Below are positions 25,865-36,300 of a stretch of 64,000 bases of DNA, piece after piece (positions within the stretch are counted from its first letter, which is position 1; each line of letters opens with the position of its first letter). The position numbers and the translations under genes are program-made. Below the pieces are notes generated by a model that was not told the origin of the DNA, did not search any database, and saw only the letters and a list, made by a program, of their open reading frames with translations. The DNA lies in the NCBI GenBank assembly GCA_963749905.1, contig CAVVOF010000003.1, forward strand, positions 124,001 through 188,000, written 5' to 3'. Origin of the DNA: UBA10649 sp963749905 (GTDB taxonomy: Bacteria; Actinomycetota; Actinomycetes; S36-B12).

Positions 25865-26137
25865 CTATCGCCGCCGGCGACGGAGGATGCGGATGACGAT
25901 CAGGCCGACGACGACCGCGCCGACGATCGCGACCCGGTCCGGCCGGACGCCACCGTACTCGTCCGTGAAGAAGCCCTTGACGTTGTCGCCCGCGCGCCCG
26001 GCGAGCGCCTTGGGCTGCGTCTGGGACTTGAGCTCGGTGATGGACGCGACCAGTTCCTCACGCGCTGCCGTCACCTCGGCCTGCAGGTCGACGAGGGAGG
26101 GCTTGGGTTCGCTCGGAGGAGTCGACGCGTCGCTCAT
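25865..26137 (-). CDS. DUF3618-domain small membrane protein
   Basis: 90 residues. The N-terminal half has the DUF3618 helix (LVDLQAEVTAAREELVASITEL), followed by a Gly/Lys linker, one membrane segment (VAIVGAVVVGLIVIRIL) and an all-Arg tail (RRRRR). It is probably a single-pass inner-membrane protein. Function is unknown. It sits between the metal ABC permease and the GroES-like gene, all minus strand. Confidence 0.75.
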   Translation of the reverse strand: MSDASTPPSEPKPSLVDLQAEVTAAREELVASITELKSQTQPKALAGRAGDNVKGFFTDEYGGVRPDRVAIVGAVVVGLIVIRILRRRRR

Positions 26138-26148
26138 GGCAGCACAGC

Positions 26149-27024
26149 CTACGCCGCTGGCTCGGCGACGAGGTCCTCGGAGTGGCTGTCGAGGCCCGCG
26201 GATCGCCGCAGCCCCCGGCCGCCGGTGATCAGGAGCACCACGAGGAACGCGGCGGCGCCGACGAGGACGATCATCGTGCCCGACGGCACTCCGGCGTAGT
26301 AGCTCAGGTACATGCCGATCAGCCCGCTGGCGGCACCGATCGCCGTGCTGTACGCGAGCATCCGGCCGAAGGAGTTCGTCAGCATCCGCGCGATCACGGC
26401 CGGGATGACGAGCATCGCCGCGACGAGCGTGACGCCGATGACGGTCAGCGTGGCGAGGATCGCGAGCGAGAGCACCACCATCAGGGCGGCGTCGAGTCGG
26501 CCCACGCGGACGCCGGACACGGTCGCCACGTCGGGGTCGAAGGTCGTGAACAGCAGCGCGCGGTAGCGGAAGAAGACGAACGCACTGGTGATGATGGCTA
26601 CGAGGATCAGCCCGACGATCTGGGTGGTGTTGATGCCGAGGATGCTGCCGAACAGGGCGTTCTCGAAGGCCGGGCCGCTGCTGCCGAACTTGGCGAACAG
26701 GGCGACGCCCAGTGCGAAGGAGGCGATGGTGATGACGCCGATGGCCGCGTCCGCGCCGACCCGGCTCTTGCGGGTGACGACGGTGATCGCGAGGGCGGAG
26801 CCGATCCCCCACAGCGCGGCGCCGATGGCGTAGAACTGCGCGGCGAACAGCTGCATGGCGGCGAACCCGCCGAAGATCGAGTGCGAGAGTCCGTGCCCGA
26901 TGTAGCTCATCCCGCGCAGGACGATGTAGACGCCAATCAGCCCGAGCAGCGCGCCGGACAGGGTGGCGACGACCAGGCCCTTCTGGAAGAACGCGTACGA
27001 CAGCGGCTCGAGGATCGCCTCCAC
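26149..27024 (-). CDS. Zn/Mn ABC importer permease (ZnuB/MntB family)
   Basis: 291 residues and about eight membrane segments. The family signature is present: LSGALLGLIGVYIVLRGMSY near the N-terminus, IGHGLSHSIFGGFA, and the coupling segment VGVTLVAAMLVIPAVIARML. It forms the membrane channel for the ATPase (27026-27808) and binding protein (27805-28806); the three genes overlap or abut. The metal is zinc or manganese; sequence does not settle which. Confidence 0.92.
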   Translation of the reverse strand: MEAILEPLSYAFFQKGLVVATLSGALLGLIGVYIVLRGMSYIGHGLSHSIFGGFAAMQLFAAQFYAIGAALWGIGSALAITVVTRKSRVGADAAIGVITIASFALGVALFAKFGSSGPAFENALFGSILGINTTQIVGLILVAIITSAFVFFRYRALLFTTFDPDVATVSGVRVGRLDAALMVVLSLAILATLTVIGVTLVAAMLVIPAVIARMLTNSFGRMLAYSTAIGAASGLIGMYLSYYAGVPSGTMIVLVGAAAFLVVLLITGGRGLRRSAGLDSHSEDLVAEPAA

Positions 27025-27025
27025 G

Positions 27026-27808
27026 TCAGGCCCCCGGCCGCAGTCGGGTGGGCGGCAGCTCGTCCACGACCACGGGCATGCCGAGGTGCTCGAGCACCTC
27101 CATGCGCGCGCCGAAGGTGTCCTCGAGGACCTCCGGGGTGATCACCTGGGCGGGCGTGCCGTCGGCGACGATGCGGTGGTTGACGCACACCAGGTGCGGC
27201 AGGTGGGCGGCCATGCCGTTGAGGTCGTGGGTCGTCAGGACGATCGCCACGCCCTCCTCGTGCAGATCGGCGAGCAGGTGCAGGATCTCGTGGCGGGTCG
27301 AGACGTCGACCCCGCTGGTCGGCTCGTCCATGAGCAGTAACTGGGGCTGGCGAAGCAGGGCCCGGGCGAGGAACATGCGCTGCTGCTGCCCGCCGGAGAG
27401 CTCGCGGATGTGCCGCTCGGCGAGGCCGCCGATGCCCAGGCGATCGAGGACGGAGTGCACCTCGGCCTTCTCACTGCGGCTGGCCCACGGCACCCGACGG
27501 CCGCGGGTACGGGACATCAGCACGCACTCCATCACCGTGACCGGGAAGTTCCAGTTGATGGTCTCCAGCTGCGGCACGTAGGCGAAGCGCAGCTTGGGCC
27601 GGGTGGTGACGCTCCCTGCGGCGGGAGGGAGGGTGCCGAGCACGAGGCGGAGCAGCGTGGTCTTGCCCGCGCCCGAGGGGCCGACGATGCCGGTGAACTG
27701 GTCCTCATGGACGTGGAAGTCGACGTCGCGGAGGACAACATGCTGGTCGTACGCGGCGGAGACCCCGGAGAGCCGGACGAGCTCGGGGCCGACGCCGGTA
27801 CCGGTCAC
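27026..27808 (-). CDS. Zn/Mn ABC importer ATP-binding protein
   Basis: 260 residues. Walker A GPSGAGKTTLLRL, Q-loop FAYVPQLETINWNFPV, signature IRELSGGQQQRMFLARAL, Walker B LLLMDEPTSGVD and the H-loop TTHD are all intact. The Q-loop followed by W-N-F-P-V is characteristic of the manganese/zinc group. GTG 27808 overlaps the binding-protein stop by four bases. Confidence 0.94.
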   Translation of the reverse strand: MTGTGVGPELVRLSGVSAAYDQHVVLRDVDFHVHEDQFTGIVGPSGAGKTTLLRLVLGTLPPAAGSVTTRPKLRFAYVPQLETINWNFPVTVMECVLMSRTRGRRVPWASRSEKAEVHSVLDRLGIGGLAERHIRELSGGQQQRMFLARALLRQPQLLLMDEPTSGVDVSTRHEILHLLADLHEEGVAIVLTTHDLNGMAAHLPHLVCVNHRIVADGTPAQVITPEVLEDTFGARMEVLEHLGMPVVVDELPPTRLRPGA

Positions 27809-28806
27809 TGCGGGTACTCGGCGGCGTCTGGCACCTCAAGGGTGACGTCGATCGCCTCGACGGTGGCCGGGTCGCCACCCAGGCCGCGGATCATGGTGGC
27901 GAAGTTGTACTTCATCAGGCCGAGCCAGGAGTGCTCCGGGTCGCCGGGAGCACCGGGCAGGTCGTCGTCGCGGAGCGATGACTCGTAGCCGGCGCCTGCG
28001 GCCGAGCCGATCTCCTCGAGGACCTTCGACGGGAACACCTCGGAGCCGAAGATGGTGCGCACCCCCTCAGCCTTCACCTGCTCGATCAGGTCCGCAACCT
28101 CCGCAGGGGTGGGATCGGAGAAGTTCTTGGGCTGCAACGCCCCGACGACCGTCCAGCCGAAGTTCTTGGCGAAGTAGGCGTACGCGTCGTGGTAGGTCAC
28201 CAACTTGAGGCCACCCTCTGGAACGCTCTGCTGATCCGCGCGCACCGCGTCGGCCAGCTCGGTGGCCTTCTGCTCGAACGCCGCGTAGTTGGCGGCGTAG
28301 AAGTCGGCATTCTCCGGATCGAGTGCGGTGAACTCGTCGCGGATCATGGCCGCGTACGCGACGGCGTACGTCGGATCGGTCCACAGGTGCGGGTTCGGCT
28401 TGCCCTCCTCCTCGGGGAAGGAGAAGTCGTAGATGTAGTCCGACTCGGGCAGGACCTCGGTGCCGAGTTCGACCAGACGCGCGTCAGCGGACATGTTGGC
28501 CTCGGCGAGCTCGCGGGTGGGGTCCTCGAGCTTGAGGCCGTTGATGAAGACGAGGTCAGCATCGCTGAGCAACTGCGCCACCCGTGGCTCGGGCTCGTAG
28601 GTGTGGCTGTTGGTGCCCTCGGGGACGATCCCCTCGATGCGCACCCGGTCGCCGCCAACGGCGCTGGCAATCGAGGTGATGGGCGAGACCGTCGTGGCCA
28701 CGAGTGGGCGGGCGTCGTCGGCGCTGGCCGCGTCACCCTCCGACGACGAGCAGCCGACAAGGACCAGGAGGGCAACCGCCGCCACGGCGGTGAGAGACTT
28801 CCGCAT
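27805..28806 (-). CDS. Zn/Mn ABC importer substrate-binding lipoprotein
   Basis: 333 residues. Lipobox LVLVGC with Cys19. The cluster A-I features are present: VATTVSPITSIASAVGG, the metal ligand His in EGTNSHTYEPEP, HLWTDPTYAVAYA, VTYHDAYAYFAKNFGW and an acidic ligand near IFGSEVFPSKVLEEIG. There is no long His-rich loop, which is common in zinc-specific ZnuA, so manganese is possible. The ATG at 28806 is six bases after a TAGGGT -10 box. Confidence 0.92.
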   Translation of the reverse strand: MRKSLTAVAAVALLVLVGCSSSEGDAASADDARPLVATTVSPITSIASAVGGDRVRIEGIVPEGTNSHTYEPEPRVAQLLSDADLVFINGLKLEDPTRELAEANMSADARLVELGTEVLPESDYIYDFSFPEEEGKPNPHLWTDPTYAVAYAAMIRDEFTALDPENADFYAANYAAFEQKATELADAVRADQQSVPEGGLKLVTYHDAYAYFAKNFGWTVVGALQPKNFSDPTPAEVADLIEQVKAEGVRTIFGSEVFPSKVLEEIGSAAGAGYESSLRDDDLPGAPGDPEHSWLGLMKYNFATMIRGLGGDPATVEAIDVTLEVPDAAEYPQ

Positions 28807-28812
28807 AAGGTC

Positions 28813-28841
28813 ACCCTAAGCAAGGCACAGGCTTACTGCAA
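28813..28841 (-). promoter_or_regulatory. Promoter of the metal importer operon, leaderless
   Basis: -35 TTGCAG (28841-28836), 17-base spacer, -10 TAGGGT (28818-28813), then six bases to the ATG at 28806. Confidence 0.6.
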
Positions 28842-28851
28842 ATCCTTTGCA
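28837..28851. promoter_or_regulatory. Probable metal-regulator operator between metal importer and peroxiredoxin
   Basis: TGCAAATCCTTTGCA is a 15-base palindrome (six perfect pairs around TCC). Its 7-1-7 shape is that of Fur/Zur-family boxes. It covers the -35 element of the metal importer promoter, where a bound repressor would block polymerase. Confidence 0.55.
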
Positions 28852-28891
28852 GGTGCGAATTACTTCGATAAGGCGAACACCAGGAGAACAG

Positions 28892-29359
28892 ATGCCCCTC
28901 TCCCCCGGCAACACCGCCCCCGGCTTCGACCTGCTCGACGACCAGGGCAACCGCGTGCGGTTGAAGGACCTCAAGGGCCAGACGGTGATCCTCTATGCCT
29001 ACCCGGCCGCGATGACGCCGGGCTGCACGAAGCAGGCCTGCGACTTCCGCGACAACCTGGGCGTCCTGCAGGCGCAGGGCTACACGGTGCTCGGCATCTC
29101 CCCCGACAAGCCGGAGAAGCTGGCGAAGTTCCGTGAGCACGACGGCCTGACCTTCCCGCTGCTCTCGGACCCCGACCGCAGCGTGCTGGAGGCGTATGGC
29201 GCGTATGGCGAGAAGAAGCTGTACGGGAAGACGGTCGTGGGGGTGATCCGCTCGACGTTCGTGATCTCGCCGAAGGGCGTCATCGAGCACGCCTTCTACA
29301 ACGTCAAGGCGACTGGACACGTCGCCAAGCTGATGAAGGACCTGGGCATTGCCGGCTGA
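28892..29359 (+). CDS. bcp: Thiol peroxidase of the Bcp/PrxQ peroxiredoxin family
   Basis: 155 residues. LYAYPAAMTPGCTKQACDFRD holds the peroxidatic Cys (MTPGC) and, five residues on, the resolving Cys, the PrxQ α2 arrangement. It reduces hydrogen and organic peroxides using thioredoxin. ATG 28892 has AGGAG upstream. It is divergent from the metal importer, so both may respond to the shared operator region. The dioxygenase gene overlaps its 3' end by 11 bases. Confidence 0.93.
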   Translation: MPLSPGNTAPGFDLLDDQGNRVRLKDLKGQTVILYAYPAAMTPGCTKQACDFRDNLGVLQAQGYTVLGISPDKPEKLAKFREHDGLTFPLLSDPDRSVLEAYGAYGEKKLYGKTVVGVIRSTFVISPKGVIEHAFYNVKATGHVAKLMKDLGIAG

Positions 29360-30188
29360 CGCGGTTCGCGCGCTGGACCCGTCCGTCGTCGACGGTGGGA
29401 CTGTCGAGGAGTACCGCCGAGACGGCTGCGTGGTCGTGCGCGGGCTCTTCACCACTGACGAGGTCGAGTTGGTCCGTCGAGGCATCGAGCGGAATCTGGC
29501 CGAGCCTGGACCGCTGTTCGGCGTGGCCAGCGGCGACGGCGATCCGGGTCGGTTCGTCGAGGACTTCTGCAACTGGGAGCGCATCGACGAGTACCGGGAG
29601 ATCGCCTTCGACTCGCGGGCCGCGGACGTGGCCGGTGCCCTGATGGGCTCGTCCGTCGTGCGCCTGTTCCACGACCACCTGCTGGTCAAGGAGCCGGGCA
29701 CGCAGCAGTCGACGCCGTGGCATCAGGACCAGCCGTACTACAACGTCGACGGGTTCGACAACGTGTCGATGTGGATGCCGGTGGATCCGGTGCCGGTGGA
29801 CTCCACTCTTGAGTTCCTCGCCGGCTCGCACCGCAGCGGCTGGCTGATGCCGCGGACCTTCCTGACTGAGCAGGCGAAGTGGTTCCCCGAGGGGACGCTC
29901 GCCGAGGTGCCCGACGTGGAGGCGGATCGGTCGGCGTTCGCCATCCGCGCCTGGGCGCTCGAACCGGGTGATGCGCTCTTCTTCCACATGCTCACGCTGC
30001 ACCACGCCTATGGGGTGTCCGGCACCTCGCGGCGGCGGGCGTTCTCGCTGCGGTTCCTCGGGGACGACGCGACGCACGCGCCGCGCCCGTGGCGCACGTC
30101 GCCGCCGTTCGAGGGGCTGGAGGCGGAGCTGCCCGCCGGGGCTCCCATGGAGCACCCGCTGTTCCCGGTGCTGCGCCGCGCCGTCTGA
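29349..30188 (+). CDS. Phytanoyl-CoA dioxygenase (PhyH) family protein
   Basis: 279 residues, Fe(II)/2-oxoglutarate oxygenase fold. The iron ligands are probably the His and Asp of TPWHQDQPYYN and the late His in MLTLHHAYGVSG; the 2-oxoglutarate-binding Arg is likely in SRRRAFSLRFLG. TTG 29349 lies inside the bcp reading frame, so translation may be coupled. The substrate is unknown. PhyH homologues in bacteria hydroxylate varied small molecules. Confidence 0.85.
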   Translation: MPADAVRALDPSVVDGGTVEEYRRDGCVVVRGLFTTDEVELVRRGIERNLAEPGPLFGVASGDGDPGRFVEDFCNWERIDEYREIAFDSRAADVAGALMGSSVVRLFHDHLLVKEPGTQQSTPWHQDQPYYNVDGFDNVSMWMPVDPVPVDSTLEFLAGSHRSGWLMPRTFLTEQAKWFPEGTLAEVPDVEADRSAFAIRAWALEPGDALFFHMLTLHHAYGVSGTSRRRAFSLRFLGDDATHAPRPWRTSPPFEGLEAELPAGAPMEHPLFPVLRRAV

Positions 30189-30236
30189 GCGTACGTCGTC
30201 CTGCCGCTGGGCTGAACCAGGCCCACAAAGAAGGGT

Positions 30237-30275
30237 GGCCTGGTCCCGCCACCCCGAAGGGGGCGAGACCAGGCC
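30237..30275. terminator. Bidirectional terminator between convergent genes
   Basis: Arms GGCCTGGTC (30237-30245) and GACCAGGCC (30267-30275) enclose a second internal C/G-rich pairing. It is placed between the ends of the PhyH gene and the giant surface protein gene. Confidence 0.7.
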
Positions 30276-30305
30276 GTCGGCGTCGCTTCCGACTATCCCT
30301 CCCGG

Positions 30306-33300
30306 CTACTCCTCGCGGAGTCGCCGCCTGTGGGCCGCTGCGCTGAGCGCACCGGCGGTTCCAAGGACAAGCATAAGCAGCATCCACACGGAACCTGCCC
30401 TCTTGCCGAACTCGGATCCGTCACCAGCCGGGACCGATGCCGGCAGAACCGGCTTGGTCGGCACCGGCACGACGGCCGGGGCCGGCGGGATGACGGCAGG
30501 CGCCACCGGGATCGGGGTGAGCCCGTTTGTCACCGTCACGGACGAGGTCTTGCCCTCGCTGATCGTGACGGTTCCGCCCGAGTCACTCTGGGATGACCAG
30601 AAGAACCCGGCTGGCGCTGTCGGCAGAGTCTTCTCCGACACCGTGCAGACCGACCCGTTCGGGATGTTCCCAATGGCGAAGGGAACGCCGGCGGTGACGC
30701 TTGCCGTCCCGGACGGACCACCGTTGGTGCAGGTGTAGTCGATGTCGAACGGTCCGACGTAGGTGTCAGGTCCGCCCGTCACCACCTTGTTGATCTCCAG
30801 GATGCCGGACCCCGGCGGGGGCGGCGGCGGGGGCGGCGGAATCAGGTTCAGCTGATTTCCGACCGTCACCGCGCGGGTGGTGTCCGCCGCGATGGCGGCT
30901 GTCGGCGACCCTGAGATCACCGGCGTCGACCAGGTGTACCCGCTCGGCGCGCCGGGCAGCTTCTCGGTGACCGTGCAGACGTAGCCGACTGGGATGTCGT
31001 CACGACTCCACTTGGCACCGGCGGCCAGGGAGATCTCATCCGAGATGTCCGCCGACCCCTCGAACACACACAGATAGGCGATCGAGAAGGGACCGTCGTA
31101 GCCTGCAGGCCCGCCAGACAGGGACTTGGAGATCTCCAAGCCACCCAATGCCCATTCGTTGTCGACCGTCGCCGTGCCCTCGCCACCATCGGCAGGCACG
31201 GTGGCATTCGAGTCATCGATCACCGGCGTCTTCCACGACGACCCAAGCGCCGACTCCGACACGGTGTACTCACCCGGGATCAGGTTGCTCCAGGTCAGGT
31301 CACCACCCTCGTAGTCGATCGTCTTGCAGGCACCCGCCTGGTCCCATTCGGGAACGACGGACCCTGGATGCAGATCTCGAACGTCTGCGACTCGTCCGGA
31401 GTGATCCCGTTCCACTCCACCGACTTCGTCACCGTCAGGCCGCCGAGCTTGCGCTCATTGTCGACCGTCGCCGTGCCCTCGCCACCATCGGCAGGCACGG
31501 TGGCATTCGAGTCATCGATCACCGGCGTCTTCCACGACGACCCAAGCGCCGACTCCGACACGGTGTACTCACCCGGGATCAGGTTGCTCCAGGTCAGGTC
31601 ACCACCCTCGTAGTCGATCGTCTTGCAGGCACCCGCCTCGTCCCCATTCGGGAACGACGGACCCTGGATGCAGATCTCGAACGTCTGCGACTCGTCCGGA
31701 GTGATCCCGTTCCACTCCACCGACTTCGTCACCGTCAGGCCGCCGAGCTTGCGCTCATTGTCGACCGTCGCCGTGCCCTCGCCACCATCGGCAGGCACGG
31801 TGGCATTCGAGTCATCGATCACCGGCGTCTTCCACGACGACCCAAGCGCCGACTCCGACACGGTGTACTCACCCGGGATCAGGTTGCTCCAGGTCAGGTC
31901 ACCACCCTCGTAGTCGATCGTCTTGCAGGCACCCGCCTCGTCCCCATTCGGGAACGACGGACCCTGGATGCAGATCTCGAACGTCTGCGACTCGTCCGGA
32001 GTGGTCCCGTTCCAGTCGACGACTTCGTCACCTGCAACGACCCCACCTTGCGGGTATTCGTGATCGTCGATTGGCTCGCCTGACCCGTCGTCGGACACCG
32101 ACACGGGTATGCCCGTCGCCGGCACCGTCCGGACAGCTCGACTTCGCCACCGGCGACGCGCTCTTCTCCGTCACCGTGTACGTGCCCGGGATCAGGTTGT
32201 TCCACGTCTGCACCAGCGTCGACCCGCCAGGCGGATCGCCGTATGGAACACGAAGTCCTGTGCAGTCCTCCGCCGGCGCCGGGAACGACGACCCCGCACC
32301 GCCAGAGATGCAGATCACGAACGTCTGCCGCATCCTGCTCAGCCGTCCCGCTCCAGTTGACCGACTTCGTCACCTGCAACGACCCCACCTTGCGGGTATT
32401 CGTGATCGTCTTGGTCGCCTGACCCGTCTCGGACACCGACACGTTGCCCTCGCCGGACACGACCAGCTCGACTTCGCCACCGGCGACGCGCTCTTCTCCG
32501 TCACCGTGTACGTGCCCGGATCAGGTTGTTCCACGTCTGCACCAGCGTCGACCCGCCAGGCGGATCGGTATGGAACACGAAGTCCTTGCAGTCCTCCGCC
32601 GGCGCCGGGAACGACGACCCCGCACCACCAGAGATGCAGATCACGAACGTCTGCCCATCCTGCTCAGCCGTCCCGCTCCAGTTGACCGACTTCGTCACCT
32701 GCAACGACCCCACCTTGCGGGTATTCGTGATCGTCTTGGTCGCCTGACCCGTCTCGGACACCGACACGTTGCCCTCGCCGGACACCGACCAGCTCGACTT
32801 CGCCACCGGCGACGCGCTCTTCTCCGTCACCGTGTACGTGCCCGGGATCAGGTTGTTCCACGTCTGCACCAGCGTCGACCCGCCAGGCGGATCGGTATGG
32901 AACACGAAGTCCTTGCAGTCCTCCGCCGGCGCCGGGAACGACGACCCCGCACCACCAGAGATGCAGATCACGAACGTCTGCCCATCCTGCTCGACCGTCC
33001 CGCTCCAGTTGACCGACTTCGTCACCTGCAACGACCCCACCTTGCGGGTATTCGTGATCGTCTTGGTCGCCTGACCCGTCTCGGACACCGACACGTTGCC
33101 CTCGCCGGACACCGACCACCGACTTCGCCACCGGCGACGCGCTCTTCTCCGTCACCGTGTACGTGCCCGGGATCAGGTTGTTCCACGTCTGCACCAGCGT
33201 CGACCCGCCAGGCGGATCGGTATGGAACACGAAGTCCTTGCAGTCCTCCGCCGGCGCCGGGAACGACGACCCCGCACCACCAGAGATGCAGATCACGAAC

Positions 33301-36300
33301 GTCTGCCCATCCTGCTCAGCCGTCCCGCTCCAGTTGACCGACTTCGTCACCTGCAACGACCCCACCTTGCGGGTATTCGTGATCGTCTTGGTCGCCTGAC
33401 CCGTCTCGGACACCGACACGTTGCCCTCGCCGGACACCGACCAGCTCGACTTCGCCACCGGCGACGCGCTCTTCTCCGTCACCGTGTACGTGCCCGGGAT
33501 CAGGTTGTTCCACGTCTGCACCAGCGTCGACCCGCCAGGCGGATCGGTATGGAACACGAAGTCCTTGCAGTCCTCCGCCGGCGCCGGGAACGACGACCCC
33601 GCACCACCAGAGATGCAGATCACGAACGTCTGCCCATCCTGCTCAGCCGTCCCGCTCCAGTTGACCGACTTCGTCACCTGCAACGACCCCACCTTGCGGG
33701 TATTCGTGATCGTCTTGGTCGCCTGACCCGTCTCGGACACCGACACGTTGCCCTCGCCGGACACCGACCAGCTCGACTTCGCCACCGGCGACGCGCTCTT
33801 CTCCGTCACCGTGTACGTGCCCGGGATCAGGTTGTTCCACGTCTGCACCAGCGTCGACCCGCCAGGCGGATCGGTATGGAACACGAAGTCCTTGCAGTCC
33901 TCCGCCGGCGCCGGGAACGACGACCCCGCACCACCAGAGATGCAGATCACGAACGTCTGCCCATCCTGCTCAGCCGTCCCGCTCCAGTTGACCGACTTCG
34001 TCACCTGCAACGACCCCACCTTGCGGGTATTCGTGATCGTCTTGGTCGCCTGACCCGTCTCGGACACCGACACGTTGCCCTCGCCGGACACCGACCAGCT
34101 CGACTTCGCCACCGGCGACGCGCTCTTCTCCGTCACCGTGTACGTGCCCGGGATCAGGTTGTTCCACGTCTGCACCAGCGTCGACCCGCCAGGCGGATCG
34201 GTATGGAACACGAAGTCCTTGCAGTCCTCCGCCGGCGCCGGGAACGACGACCCCGCACCACCAGAGATGCAGATCACGAACGTCTGCCCATCCTGCTCAG
34301 CCGTCCCGCTCCAGTTGACCGACTTCGTCACCTGCAACGACCCCACCTTGCGGGTATTCGTATAGGTACAGACGACCACATCACCTTCGTCAATCGAGAT
34401 CGGCTGGCTGACCGTGCCCATGTCCTGCCCGTTGAACGTGCAGGACAGGTCCGACGTGTAGTTGGACGCGTTGGTCACGTCCTCGGATACGTAGTAGTCG
34501 CCAGGCGGCACTAGTTGCTCGCCGGTGGTGCCATTCTGACCGGACAGCGGCGTTGTGATGACCTCAGTACCACCTGACGTCGTGCCGATGTTCAGATCGA
34601 CGTCACCTGCGTCGCCGATCCAGACCTTCTTGAGCTCGATCGTGCCAGGCGTGACGACAGCGCTCGACTGCATCTGGTTGTCGCGCTGGCCGATGGCCTC
34701 CTCGTCGACCTTGTCGATGGAGATGTGATAGGGCGAACCGGGGATGGACCCGGCACCGGGCTCCTTCCACTGGTTGTGGTCGGCCACATGCCCCGCGAAC
34801 CACAGAGCGACACCGCAGTTGATCGGCTTCTGGGGGCTGTTCGGCACCTCGCACATCGGCGCTTTCGTCGTGTCGCCACCAGGCGCAGCATCGACGACGA
34901 AGCTCACCGTCACGATCGTCTCGCTGTCACCGTTGCCGTAGACACCACTGACCAAGAAGGGCACCGAGACGCCCGTGATGGTGGCGCCACGGATGGTGAA
35001 GAAGTCATCACCCTGTGAGGAGCCATTGCGGCCATTCGGGACGTTGCCACCGGGCGGCGTGTTTGCCGCGATGTTCGGGTCGGCAGGGATGTTGCCGAAA
35101 CGATCTGGCGCATCCATGCAACTGTCGATGCCCTCGCATCGATCGGCGTCAGTGACCCAGTTCTCCGAGAAGTTCCACCCCGTCAGGTAGTCGTATGCAT
35201 GCTTGCCGCCCTTGGTCGTCCCATACGTCAGCGTGATGTTGTGGGGGCCCCCGGACTCACGTTCTTGAATTCGACTCGCTGAACCGTCGCGGAGTCCTCC
35301 GGATAGCGAGAGTTGTTGTAGTTCAGGTTGCCATTGATCCAACGGCAACCGGTCCGGGGGCACGTGGTGGTAGCCGTCGCCCAGGTCGTTCGAGCATTGG
35401 TCGTAGCCTTGAATCCCTGACGCGGGGTAGTCACCCAGGCGTCGGTGAATGGTCGTGGCAATCCGCCCGGTGTCGTTCCGACAGCCCTCACGTTGTAGTC
35501 CGACACAAACCAATTCGGCAGAGTGAAACTGTCCTCCACGGTGCCGTCCTCGGTGACGAGCTCATCAACTTCCAGGTCGCCCGTATGTATCGTTGACGGA
35601 GATATTGACTGCCGTGTCGCCAAGCCAGCCGTCGCCGGAAAGCGTCACTGTGCCGCCCGGCGGATAGTCCGCAAGGTCGCGGCGATCGTCGCTTCGTCAA
35701 GGGGATCGAGAACGAGCAGTCTGCTTCAGCGACCCGGTCGGTCGTCCACCCTTGGCACGGACGCGTCGAATGTCGAGACCAAGCCCAACGGAGTCCGAAC
35801 GATGCCGGATCTTCCACTCATGGCGACGTCGGCATTACCCGAGTAGACCTCCGCTCCTGACGCGTCAACCGACAGTGCCCGTCACTGTCCCGTCGCCCGC
35901 CCACCCATTGCCGGACAGCGTCACGGTTGCACCCGCGACGTAGCTTGATGCGTCCGCATCCACGGACCTCGTCGCCGCAATCGGCGGGTGATTCAGCAGA
36001 GGGCGATACGCAGGGATCAGCGGAGGCGTCGGTCGGATCGAGGCATCGGGGGCAGCGCCGTCGGTCGGTGAGGCGGTCGCGCACGGGTCGTCTGTCGCGG
36101 AAGCACTCGGCTTCTTGCCGTTCTTCGTCGCGTCGGAGATGCAGTCGCCTCGTCCGTCGGCTCCGTAGCCTCGGCCGCGGGGTCGACTCCGTCGACTCAC
36201 GCAGGCTCCTCCGTCGACTCACCCGCAGGCCTCCGAGGCCGAGTCTCAGCCGGCGGCTCCTCCGTCGGCGGGTCGCCTCACCCGTCGGCTCCTCGGCCGG

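Noticed and set aside
31137..34362. Regular direct repeats that could be mistaken for a CRISPR array
   Set aside because: Units are 300-327 bases, contiguous without unique spacers, and encode protein domains. No cas genes are present.
32444..34514. Long plus-strand reading frames across the repeat array, up to about 470 codons, rich in Arg/His
   Set aside because: They are shadows of the minus-strand repeat gene. The 109-codon periodicity and GC-rich codons keep the other frames open, and the products have no recognisable fold.
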